Shown here: positions 10,001 through 29,757 of the stretch, piece by piece
Layout: every line of letters starts with the position of its first letter
How positions within the stretch are numbered: position 1 is the stretch's first letter
Source: Aliivibrio fischeri
Lineage (GTDB): Bacteria > Pseudomonadota > Gammaproteobacteria > Enterobacterales > Vibrionaceae
Direction of reading: 5' to 3'
Length of the DNA stretch: 64,000 nt
NCBI GenBank assembly: GCA_038993745.2
Contig: CP160629.1
Coordinates: forward strand, 310,001 to 374,000
Position numbers and translations under genes: made by a program
Notes under the pieces: model-generated
The model's input: only the letters and a program-made list of their open reading frames with translations
Databases searched by the model: none
What the model was told of the DNA's origin: nothing

Positions 10001-10795
10001 CCAGAGAGTGCCATTGGGGTATCTAAAGATGAAATCATTCTTGGTGATGATCTAAAACCAATAGAAAAACCATCACCATTACCTATGACGGTTGAAACCG
10101 ATATTAATATCAATATTGGTGATGATGTACTGCTATCAGCATTTGGTTTAGAAGGTGGATTAGTTGGTAATCTTAATATTACTCAAAAAAATAAAGGGCC
10201 ATTTATTACAGGTGAAGTAAATATCGAAGAAGGGACATATCGTTCATTTGGGCAAGATTTACAAATTAGAAAAGGTAAAATTCTATTTAACGGTCCAGCA
10301 GACCAGCCTTATGTAGATATAAAGGCGGTTCGAAACCCTGAGAATACAAAAGATGATGTTGTTGCTGGTATTAAAGTTACAGGTCCAGCGGATACACCAA
10401 GAGTTGAAATCTTTTCATCACCAAGTATGCCTCAAGCAAATGCGCTTTCTTATTTATTAAGAGGGCAAGATATTGATGGGGAGTCGGGTGGTAATGCCAT
10501 GACAACCACTTTAATTGGATTAAGCTTGGCAAAAAGCGGAAAGGTTGTCGGTGAAATAGGTCAGGCATTCGGTGTGCAAGATCTACAATTAGATACGGCG
10601 GGTTCAGGAGAAGATTCACAAGTAACGATTAGTGGTTATATAGCCCCTGGATTACAAGTGAAGTATGGAGTCGGCATATTTAATTCATTAGGTGAATTTA
10701 CATTGAGGTATCGAATTATCAGTGACCTCTATATAGAAGCTGTATCAGGAGTAGATAATGCAGTGGATTTAATTTACCAGTTTGAATTTGATTAA
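6996..10795 (+). CDS. tamB: Translocation and assembly module protein TamB (interrupted by one frameshift)
   Basis: TamB is an inner-membrane-anchored AsmA-like protein that spans the periplasm as a beta-taco and works with TamA and in lipid transport. The N-terminal frame (6996 onward) encodes a cytoplasmic head and a membrane helix, PSILLLLLLIIGAVVF, then TNSGLKLIVWG. The sequence continues as AEKALPELSIEGVEG in another frame from about 7172. Adding one G to the five-G run at 7168-7172 joins them into a 1266-residue protein, close to E. coli TamB (1259). The C-terminal DUF490/TamB domain (about residues 900-1266) is complete. The break is most likely a sequencing error; true decay is the alternative. 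Confidence 0.9.
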
Positions 10796-10887
10796 AATAG
10801 GTCAAATGTGGATAACTTTGTGGGTAAGCTGTTGCCATGATAAGGGTAAAAAAAGATAAGTTTTCTTTTGAATAAAATGCCATCAAA

Positions 10888-10925
10888 CAAGCATAAAATA
10901 TAAAAAAAAAGCTATTTTATGCTTG
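10888..10925. repeat. 13-bp perfect inverted repeat upstream of the first rRNA promoter
   Basis: The arms CAAGCATAAAATA (10888-10900) and TATTTTATGCTTG (10913-10925) are perfectly complementary and flank a 12-nt A-rich loop. The right arm runs into the -35 element of rrn P1. It lies 93 bp after the tamB stop without a T run, so it is not a typical terminator. It could be a degenerate terminator of tamB or a structured UP/Fis region. Confidence 0.6.
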
Positions 10926-10950
10926 CTAATGAAATCGAACTCCCTATAAT
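10923..10950 (+). promoter_or_regulatory. rRNA promoter P1 of the first rrn operon
   Basis: A -35 TTGCTA (10923-10928) and a perfect -10 TATAAT (10945-10950) are separated by 16 bp. A GC-rich discriminator (GCGACCTC) follows, typical of stringently controlled rRNA promoters. An AT-rich UP-like region lies upstream. Confidence 0.75.
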
Positions 10951-11036
10951 GCGACCTCACTGACACGGAGCGCTCAACCAAGAGCTGCAAAGGGTTGGTA
11001 AGAAAAACGGTTTGAAAATTAAATTTAAAAAAGTGT

Positions 11037-11064
11037 TTGACACGAAAGTTTAATTAGCTAAAAT
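11037..11064 (+). promoter_or_regulatory. rRNA promoter P2 of the first rrn operon
   Basis: A consensus -35 TTGACA (11037-11042), a 16-bp spacer and a -10 TAAAAT (11059-11064) lie about 245 bp before the 16S start. The sequence differs from the promoter of the second and third operons. Confidence 0.75.
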
Positions 11065-11113
11065 GACCGTCCTCTTCACAGAGAAGCGGAAACGCTTTGA
11101 AAGTAGAAGAAAA

Positions 11114-11127
11114 GCTCTTTAAAAATT
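11114..11127 (+). promoter_or_regulatory. boxA antitermination site, leader of the first rrn operon
   Basis: GCTCTTTAAAAATT matches the boxA element (GCTCTTTAACAATT) recognised by NusB/NusE. It has one base change relative to the boxA sites in the other two operons and in all three 16S-23S spacers. Confidence 0.65.
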
Positions 11128-11309
11128 AGAAACCTATTAATCTGTGTGGGCACTTGTGAATTGATAATCACTATTTGCGAAAGCAAATAACTAATCAATG
11201 AACTGAGTGACTACACAAAATTACTTTTATGTAACAATCAGTATTAATCATTGAGTCGGTTTTGTTTCTGCTTCTCTTTATAGAAAAGACAGAGCAACCA
11301 AAAAAACTT

Positions 11310-12862
<1,553 letters not shown>

Positions 12863-12929
12863 AACGATAGATTACGGTTTATGAGTGTTCACACAGATTA
12901 ATTAGGTTTTGAATTTAGAGTATCTTAGT

Positions 12930-13005
12930 GTCCCGTTCGTCTAGAGGCCTAGGACACCGCCCTTTCACGGCGGTAACAGGGGTTCGACTCCCCTACGGGA
13001 TACCA
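12930..13005 (+). tRNA. tRNA-Glu (anticodon TTC)
   Basis: A 76-nt cloverleaf with encoded CCA. The acceptor stem is GTCCCGT / ACGGGAT. The anticodon arm CCGCC-CTTTCAC-GGCGG contains TTC, and the T arm includes GGTTCGA. It lies in the 16S-23S spacer of the first operon, as in E. coli rrnB-type operons. Confidence 0.96.
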
Positions 13006-13063
13006 TCTTTAAGTATTCTCCTGGAGAGTCTTTAAAAATGGTTACACGCATAAGCGTGAAATC

Positions 13064-13077
13064 GCTCTTTAACAATT
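13064..13077 (+). promoter_or_regulatory. boxA in the 16S-23S spacer, first operon
   Basis: GCTCTTTAACAATT is an exact match to the second rRNA antitermination boxA that precedes 23S in enterobacterial and vibrio operons. Confidence 0.75.
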
Positions 13078-13278
13078 TGGAAAGCTGACTGATTTAAATA
13101 ACTTACGAGTTATCTAAATCAAAATTTAAAAGTTCTTAATATCCTTTGTTTTACTTTGTAAAACGAAGAACAACACATTCAAGTGTTCTTGTATTTTGAA
13201 TCCGGCGAAAAACCAGAACTCGCAATGACGAGTTCAACCTTGGTTGTTTATGCCATACGAAACCTCTTGGGGTTGTAT

Positions 13279-16168
<2,890 letters not shown>

Positions 16169-16258
16169 ACAACACCCAAGGGGTTTTGAACGGATTTAAA
16201 GTTGCAAGAAACGAATTTGAATGTGCATTAAGAATTAAGCTTTCCGAATTAAAGAATT

Positions 16259-16378
16259 TGCTTGGCGACCATAGCGTTATGGACCCACCTGATCCCATGC
16301 CGAACTCAGAAGTGAAACGTAATAGCGCCGATGGTAGTGTGGGGTTTCCCCATGTGAGAGTAGGACATCGCCAGGCTT
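16259..16378 (+). rRNA. rrf: 5S ribosomal RNA, first copy
   Basis: A 120-nt gene starting TGCTTGGCGACC and ending GCCAGGCTT, with the conserved loop C CCGAACTCAGAAGTGAAAC and the terminal stem TTGGCG / CGCCAG. It is the last gene of the first operon. Confidence 0.95.
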
Positions 16379-16391
16379 GAATTTGAATAAG

Positions 16392-16420
16392 AGCCCGTTC
16401 AGTTGAACGGGCTTTTATTT
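16392..16420 (+). terminator. Rho-independent terminator of the first rrn operon
   Basis: A ten-bp stem, AGCCCGTTCA / TGAACGGGCT, with a two-base loop spacing is followed by TTTTATTT. It sits 14 bp after the 5S gene. The second operon carries an identical hairpin. Confidence 0.9.
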
Positions 16421-16503
16421 CGCTCCCAGACTGTCACTGTGAGCCAAGTCAACATAACGTTTTTAACGATTCAAAAATAATTGAAAAAGTTGAAAATATT
16501 ATC

Positions 16504-16531
16504 TTGACTTTCAAATCAGACAGCGTATTAT
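16504..16531 (+). promoter_or_regulatory. rRNA promoter of the second rrn operon
   Basis: A -35 TTGACT (16504-16509), a 16-bp spacer and a -10 TATTAT (16526-16531) are preceded by an A/T-rich UP-like stretch. The intergenic region 16421-16742 is otherwise leader RNA and holds no gene. It is nearly identical to the region ahead of the third operon, showing recent duplication or gene conversion. Confidence 0.78.
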
Positions 16532-16579
16532 ACGCAGCCTGAAACGACGAAGCGGAAACGCTAAGTGGTTGAAAGACAA

Positions 16580-16593
16580 GCTCTTTAACAATT
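16580..16593 (+). promoter_or_regulatory. boxA antitermination site, leader of the second rrn operon
   Basis: GCTCTTTAACAATT lies 163 bp before 16S and is an exact match to the Nus-factor boxA consensus. Confidence 0.75.
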
Positions 16594-16742
16594 TAACCAA
16601 ATCAATCTGTGTGGGCACTTATGAATTGATAATCAACACATTATCAATGAACTGAGTGACTACACAAAATTACTTTTATGTAACAATCAGTATTAATCAT
16701 TGAGTCGGTTTTGTTTCTGCTGAAACAAAGCAAAAAAAACTT

Positions 16743-18293
<1,551 letters not shown>

Positions 18294-18362
18294 AACGATA
18301 GATTGCGATTTATGAGTGTTCACACAGATTGATTAGGTTAAAAAATTAAGAGACTTAATGTT

Positions 18363-18439
<77 letters not shown>

Positions 18440-18476
18440 ATACTTCTCCAGAAAGTATTGGATAACATTATATTTT

Positions 18477-18552
18477 GGGGCTATAGCTCAGCTGGGAGAG
18501 CGCCTGCCTTGCACGCAGGAGGTCTGCGGTTCGATCCCGCATAGCTCCACCA
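18477..18552 (+). tRNA. tRNA-Ala (anticodon TGC)
   Basis: A 76-nt cloverleaf with CCA, nearly identical to E. coli tRNA-Ala. The acceptor stem is GGGGCTA / TAGCTCC, and the anticodon loop TTGCACG carries TGC. It is paired with tRNA-Ile in the spacer. Confidence 0.96.
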
Positions 18553-18604
18553 TCTTTAAGTATTCTCCTTGAGAGTCTTTAAAAATGGTTTCGAAAGAAA
18601 CATT

Positions 18605-18618
18605 GCTCTTTAACAATT
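18605..18618 (+). promoter_or_regulatory. boxA in the 16S-23S spacer, second operon
   Basis: GCTCTTTAACAATT is an exact boxA match, 202 bp before 23S. Confidence 0.72.
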
Positions 18619-18819
18619 TGGAAAGCTGACTGATTTAAATAACTTACGAGTTATTCAAATCAAAATTTAAAAGTTCTTAATATCCTTTGTTTTACTTTGT
18701 AAAACGAAGAACAACACATTCAAGTGTTCTTGTATTTTGAATCCGGCGAAAAACCAGAACTCGCAATGACGAGTTCAACCTTGGTTGTTTATGCCATACG
18801 AAACCTCTTGGGGTTGTAT

Positions 18820-21708
<2,889 letters not shown>

Positions 21709-21801
21709 ACAACACCCAAGGGGTTTTGAACGGATTTAAAGTTGCAAGAAACGAATTGAATGTGCATTAAGAAGACAATAAGCTTTCCGAATTAAAGAAT
21801 T

Positions 21802-21921
21802 TGCTTGGCGACCATAGCGTTATGGACCCACCTGATCCCATGCCGAACTCAGAAGTGAAACGTAATAGCGCCGATGGTAGTGTGGGGTTTCCCCATGTGA
21901 GAGTAGGACATCGCCAGGCTT
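21802..21921 (+). rRNA. rrf: 5S ribosomal RNA, second copy
   Basis: Identical over its 120 nt to the first 5S gene. The 23S-5S spacer differs slightly from that of the first operon. Confidence 0.95.
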
Positions 21922-21934
21922 GAATTTGAATAAG

Positions 21935-21963
21935 AGCCCGTTCAGTTGAACGGGCTTTTATTT
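21935..21963 (+). terminator. Rho-independent terminator of the second rrn operon
   Basis: The same AGCCCGTTCA / TGAACGGGCT hairpin with a T-rich tail as after the first operon. Confidence 0.9.
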
Positions 21964-22046
21964 CGCTCCCAGACTGTCACTGTGAGCCAAGTCAACATAA
22001 CGTTTTTAACGATTCAAAAATAATTGAAAAAGTTGAAAATATTATC

Positions 22047-22074
22047 TTGACTTTCAAATCAGACAGCGTATTAT
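22047..22074 (+). promoter_or_regulatory. rRNA promoter of the third rrn operon
   Basis: TTGACT (22047-22052), a 16-bp spacer and TATTAT (22069-22074), identical to the promoter of the second operon. The surrounding leader (21964-22284) carries no gene. Confidence 0.78.
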
Positions 22075-22122
22075 ACGCAGCCTGAAACGACGAAGCGGAA
22101 ACGCTAAGTGGTTGAAAGACAA

Positions 22123-22136
22123 GCTCTTTAACAATT
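22123..22136 (+). promoter_or_regulatory. boxA antitermination site, leader of the third rrn operon
   Basis: GCTCTTTAACAATT is an exact boxA match in the 16S leader. Confidence 0.75.
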
Positions 22137-22284
22137 TAACCAAATCAATCTGTGTGGGCACTTATGAATTGATAATCAACACATTATCAATGAACTGAGT
22201 GACTACACAAAATTACTTTTATGTAACAATCAGTATTAATCATTGAGTCGGTTTTGTTTCTGCTGAAACAAACCAAAAAAACTT

Positions 22285-23835
<1,551 letters not shown>

Positions 23836-23904
23836 AACGATAGATTACGGTTTATGAGTGTTCACACAGATTGATTAGGTTAAAAAATTAAGAGACTTAA
23901 TGTT

Positions 23905-23981
<77 letters not shown>

Positions 23982-24018
23982 ATACTTCTCCAGAAAGTAT
24001 TGGATAACATTATATTTC

Positions 24019-24094
24019 GGGGCTATAGCTCAGCTGGGAGAGCGCCTGCCTTGCACGCAGGAGGTCTGCGGTTCGATCCCGCATAGCTCCACCA
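24019..24094 (+). tRNA. tRNA-Ala (anticodon TGC)
   Basis: Identical to the tRNA-Ala at 18477-18552. The base just upstream differs (C for T). Confidence 0.96.
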
Positions 24095-24146
24095 TCTTTA
24101 AGTATTCTCCTTGAGAGTCTTTAAAAATGGTTTCGAAAGAAACATT

Positions 24147-24160
24147 GCTCTTTAACAATT
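24147..24160 (+). promoter_or_regulatory. boxA in the 16S-23S spacer, third operon
   Basis: GCTCTTTAACAATT is an exact boxA match before the third 23S gene. Confidence 0.72.
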
Positions 24161-24361
24161 TGGAAAGCTGACTGATTTAAATAACTTACGAGTTATTCAA
24201 ATCAAAATTTAAAAGTTCTTAATATCCTTTGTTTTACTTTGTAAAACGAAGAACAACACATTCAAGTGTTCTTGTATTTTGAATCCGGCGAAAAACCAGA
24301 ACTCGCAATGACGAGTTCAACCTTGGTTGTTTATGCCATACGAAACCTCTTGGGGTTGTAT

Positions 24362-27251
<2,890 letters not shown>

Positions 27252-27340
27252 ACAACACCCAAGGGGTTTTGAACGGATTTGAAGTTGCAAGAAACGAATT
27301 GAATGTGCATTAAGAATTAAGCTTTCCGAATTAAAGAATT

Positions 27341-27460
27341 TGCTTGGCGACCATAGCGTTATGGACCCACCTGATCCCATGCCGAACTCAGAAGTGAAAC
27401 GTAATAGCGCCGATGGTAGTGTGGGGTTTCCCCATGTGAGAGTAGGACATCGCCAGGCTT
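27341..27460 (+). rRNA. rrf: 5S ribosomal RNA, third copy
   Basis: Same 120-nt sequence as the other 5S genes. It is followed not by the usual terminator but by a tRNA-Asp gene 42 bp downstream. Confidence 0.95.
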
Positions 27461-27502
27461 TAAATTATGAACACTTGTCAGTGACGACAAGTAGTCCACT
27501 GC

Positions 27503-27579
27503 GGAGTGGTAGTTCAGTTGGTTAGAATACCGGCCTGTCACGCCGGGGGTCGCGGGTTCGAGTCCCGTCCACTCCGCCA
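27503..27579 (+). tRNA. tRNA-Asp (anticodon GTC)
   Basis: A 77-nt cloverleaf with CCA. The acceptor stem is GGAGTGG / CCACTCC, the anticodon arm CCGGC-CTGTCAC-GCCGG reads GTC, and the T arm is CGGGTTCGAGTCCCG. It is the distal tRNA of the third rrn operon, as in several E. coli operons, and the evident parent of the degenerate units that follow. Confidence 0.96.
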
Positions 27580-27585
27580 CTTATT

Positions 27586-27620
27586 AAAAAAAGCCCTAAT
27601 CGAAAGATTAGGGCTTTTTT
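27586..27620 (+). terminator. Rho-independent terminator of the third rrn operon
   Basis: A GATTAGGGCT stem pairs with AGCCCTAATC around a GAAA tetraloop, followed by six T. The same hairpin recurs, progressively degraded, between the downstream tRNA-like units. Confidence 0.9.
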
Positions 27621-27652
27621 GCATCTGTAGAAAACGGAATGAGATAAGCAAA

Positions 27653-27757
27653 GCGAAGTAGCAGCTCAGTTGGTTAAGCTTTTTATTGGAGAGCTTAGCG
27701 GCCTGTCACGCTGAGGGGCATATCGCTGGTTGATAGAAAGTCCCGTTAACGTGGCCA
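27653..27757 (+). pseudogene. Degenerate tRNA-Asp-derived unit 1
   Basis: A 105-nt tRNA-Asp relative. The 5' part GCGAAGTAGCAGCTCAG matches the acceptor and D arm. A 20-nt insert follows the D arm, centred on TTTTTATTGGAGAGCTTAG and able to fold through TAAGCT / AGCTTA. Next comes the anticodon arm CGGCCTGTCACGCTG with GTC retained, then an enlarged T-arm region and a 3' GTGGCCA. The acceptor strands no longer pair well, so an aminoacylated tRNA is unlikely. It is followed at 27769-27797 by an intact copy of the operon terminator hairpin. Confidence 0.75.
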
Positions 27758-27768
27758 CTTATTTAAGA

Positions 27769-27797
27769 AGCCCTAATCGAAAGATTAGGGCTTTTTT
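27769..27797 (+). terminator. Duplicated terminator hairpin within the tRNA-like array
   Basis: AGCCCTAATC, GAAA, GATTAGGGCT, then six T: an intact copy of the terminator at 27586-27620, showing that the duplicated block included tRNA plus terminator. A decayed version is visible at about 28093-28122. Confidence 0.8.
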
Positions 27798-27829
27798 ACA
27801 TTTGTAGAAAACAGAATGAGATAAGCAGG

Positions 27830-27939
27830 GCGAAGTGGTAGTTCAGTTAGTTAGACTTTTTATTGGAGATCTTAGCGGCCTATCACGCCGAGGGACGTGT
27901 CGCTCTGAAGGTTGGTAGAACGTCCCATTAACTCCGCTA
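27830..27939 (+). pseudogene. Degenerate tRNA-Asp-derived unit 2
   Basis: A 110-nt unit, the best preserved at its ends: GCGAAGTGGTAGTTCAG at the 5' side and ACTCCGCTA at the 3' side. It has the same 20-nt insert after the D arm. The anticodon arm reads CGGCCTATCACGCCG, which would give ATC. The T-arm region is enlarged and closed by GGGACGT / ACGTCCC. It is preceded by the shared spacer GAATGAGATAAGCA. Confidence 0.72.
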
Positions 27940-27972
27940 CTTATTTAAAGAAAACGGAATGAAATGAGCAGA

Positions 27973-28082
27973 GCTAAGTGGTAGTTCAGTTGGTTAGGCT
28001 TTTTATTGGATAGTTTAGCTGTCTGTCACGCCGGAGGACGTGTTGTTTTCAAGGTTGATAGAAAGTCCCGTAAACGTAGCCA
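27973..28082 (+). pseudogene. Degenerate tRNA-Asp-derived unit 3
   Basis: A 110-nt unit: GCTAAGTGGTAGTTCAGTTG at the 5' side, the shared insert TTTTTATTGGATAGTTTAG, anticodon arm CTGTCTGTCACGCCG, an enlarged T arm and 3' CGTAGCCA. The insert hairpin is kept through G-T pairs (TAGGCT / AGTTTA). Unlike units 1 and 2 it is not separated from its upstream neighbour by a terminator. Confidence 0.7.
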
Positions 28083-28154
28083 TTTATTTGAAGAAACCCT
28101 ACCGAAAGATTAGAACTTTTTTACATCTGTAGAAAACGGAATGAGATAAGCAGA

Positions 28155-28245
28155 GCGAAGTGTGAGTTCAGTTCGTTTTAGACTTTTTATTGGAGAGCTT
28201 AGCAGTTTGTTGTACTTGGGAACTTTCTGAGAAGGTTTGTTAATT
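28155..28245 (+). pseudogene. Degenerate tRNA-Asp-derived unit 4
   Basis: The most decayed unit. The 5' part GCGAAGTGTGAGTTCAG and the shared insert TTTTTATTGGAGAGCTTAG are clear, but the anticodon and T-arm portions are no longer recognisable. The 3' boundary is approximate. The upstream spacer (ATCTGTAGAAAACGGAATG and onward) is shared with the other units. Confidence 0.6.
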
Positions 28246-28254
28246 ATTTAAGCT

Positions 28255-28281
28255 AAAAAAAGAGGCGAACAAGCGCCTCTT
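28255..28281 (-). terminator. Rho-independent terminator of the antiporter gene
   Basis: Read on the minus strand, AAGAGGCG pairs with CGCCTCTT and is followed by a run of seven T, 17 bp beyond the antiporter stop. It also closes off any transcription coming from the tRNA-like array. Confidence 0.85.
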
Positions 28282-28297
28282 CTATTAACTTCAATTT

Positions 28298-29575
28298 CTA
28301 CATTTCTTTTTCAAGCTTCTTAGCTTTATCAATCATAGGAGTGATTGTTGACCCTTGTACTAAAATTGAAAAAACAACAACAGAGTAAGTCATTACAAGA
28401 ATGATTTCTCTAACATCTATATTCTTTTCGGGTATAACCATAATTCCAGCTGGTATAGCTAGTGCCATTGCTAATGCTAAACCGCCTCTTAAGCCGCCCC
28501 AAGTTAAAATACGTACTGATAATGGGTTGTAAGTTCTAAATCGATTAAAGCCAATGTATGAGATAAATACACTTAAATAACGGCTTGTTAAAACTAAAGG
28601 AATAGAAATTGCCATTAATATCCAATCTTCTTGATGGAATTGGAATAAAAGCATAGACATACCAATTAATAGGAATAGTACGCCATTGAGGAATTCGTCG
28701 ACAAGTTCCCAGAAGTGATCTAAATGATCTTCACTTTCTTTTGAAAAGCCAATAAATCGAGTCCAGTTTCCTATCATAATACCAGAGACAACCATTGCTA
28801 GAGGACCTGAAACATGAAGCACTTCTGCTAGCGCATAACCAGCGGTTGGTATACCAATGGTTAATAGTAGCTCCATTGAATGGTCATTGGTTGAACTTAT
28901 TAGATAATGGAAAACTAGCCCAAGAATAAATCCATAGGCAATCCCACCAATAGCTTCTTGGAAGAATAATCCAGTTACACTTCCTACAGTAGGTGTTTCA
29001 TGACCGAAAGCGATGGTAAAGAGAGTTACAAAGATAACAAGGCCAAAGCCATCGTTGAATAATGATTCGCCTTCAATTTGAGTTGAGATTCGTTGCGGAG
29101 CATTCATCTTTTTAACGATAGCAAGAACGGCTATTGGGTCAGTTGGTGATATTAATGCACCAAATAGTAAGCAGTAAATAAGATCTAAATTAACGCCGAT
29201 AACATTACAAATTGCCCATAAAACAAAGCCGATAAAGAATGTTGAAAATAATGTAGCTCCTAAGGCAAGAACCGTTATTTCCCATTTTTGATCTTTTAAG
29301 TTTTGTAGCTTTATGCCCAAGCCTCCAGCAAAAAGCAGAAAACCTAGAATCCCTTTTAATAAAAAATCTTCAAAGTTAATATCTGTTAACGTCTCAGTTG
29401 CGACTTCCCTAAGGTTAAACCAGTTATTTTGACCGGCAATGATAATGCCTAATGAAAGCATCATGGAACCTGCAGTAATAGCAATGGTTGTTTGCATTTT
29501 TCCAATTTTACTATTGAAAAATGCGATTAACATTGCAGCAGCTGCGAGAAAGCAGAGTGTGTTATATACGGACAT
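28298..29575 (-). CDS. Na+(K+)/H+ antiporter, CPA1 family (NhaP type)
   Basis: A 425-residue inner-membrane exchanger with 11-13 predicted helices. It has the CPA1 core motifs: LLFGALISPTDPIAVLAIVKK, with the unwound-helix TDP segment, and ESLFNDGFGLVIFVTL, with the ion-binding ND pair. A conserved arginine helix follows near GGLRGGLALAMAL. It exchanges cytoplasmic Na+ or K+ for protons in pH and salt adaptation. It is monocistronic with its own terminator and is transcribed divergently from metH, sharing an intergenic region with an FNR-type palindrome. The substrate cation cannot be read from sequence. Confidence 0.88.
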   Translation of the reverse strand: MSVYNTLCFLAAAAMLIAFFNSKIGKMQTTIAITAGSMMLSLGIIIAGQNNWFNLREVATETLTDINFEDFLLKGILGFLLFAGGLGIKLQNLKDQKWEITVLALGATLFSTFFIGFVLWAICNVIGVNLDLIYCLLFGALISPTDPIAVLAIVKKMNAPQRISTQIEGESLFNDGFGLVIFVTLFTIAFGHETPTVGSVTGLFFQEAIGGIAYGFILGLVFHYLISSTNDHSMELLLTIGIPTAGYALAEVLHVSGPLAMVVSGIMIGNWTRFIGFSKESEDHLDHFWELVDEFLNGVLFLLIGMSMLLFQFHQEDWILMAISIPLVLTSRYLSVFISYIGFNRFRTYNPLSVRILTWGGLRGGLALAMALAIPAGIMVIPEKNIDVREIILVMTYSVVVFSILVQGSTITPMIDKAKKLEKEM

Positions 29576-29637
29576 TGCTTAACCTCTAGATTTTTATTTA
29601 ATGTAACAAAGTGTGATTTATATCATTTTCCGCTCTA

Positions 29638-29653
29638 TTTGATAAATATCAAA
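29638..29653. promoter_or_regulatory. FNR-type palindrome in the antiporter-metH intergenic region
   Basis: TTTGATAAATATCAAA is a perfect 16-bp palindrome containing TTGAT-N4-ATCAA, the exact FNR consensus. It is 63 bp upstream of the antiporter start and 105 bp upstream of metH. A weaker CRP/FNR-like sequence, TGTGATTTATATCATT, lies at 29612-29627. Which gene is controlled is not decided by position. Confidence 0.6.
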
Positions 29654-29688
29654 TTTTATTTTCATTTTGTTGAAATAAAAATGCTTTT

Positions 29689-29704
29689 AGACGTCTAGAT
29701 TTCT
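29689..29704 (+). promoter_or_regulatory. MetJ operator (two tandem met boxes) of metH
   Basis: A perfect met box AGACGTCT is directly followed by AGATTTCT (six of eight matches), the tandem 8-bp arrangement to which MetJ dimers bind. It abuts a likely -10 (TATAAA at 29704-29709), so repressor-SAM binding would occlude the metH promoter. Confidence 0.72.
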
Positions 29705-29757
29705 ATAAAATGTGTGATAGGATTGTAACAGAAACGTATTATGGATGAGGTTGTACC

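Noticed and set aside
27359..27580. A minus-strand 73-codon frame across the 5S gene and tRNA-Asp
   Set aside because: Overlaps two RNA genes and reads like the common annotation artefact from rRNA-tRNA regions.
27620..28250. CRISPR array in the repeated region after tRNA-Asp
   Set aside because: Repeats are 140-180 bp apart, diverged and tRNA-derived; there are no short identical repeats with unique spacers and no cas genes.
29661..29675. MetR-type site (TGAA-N5-TTCA) upstream of metH
   Set aside because: The sequence reads TTCA then TGAA with wrong orientation and spacing, so it does not match the MetR consensus.
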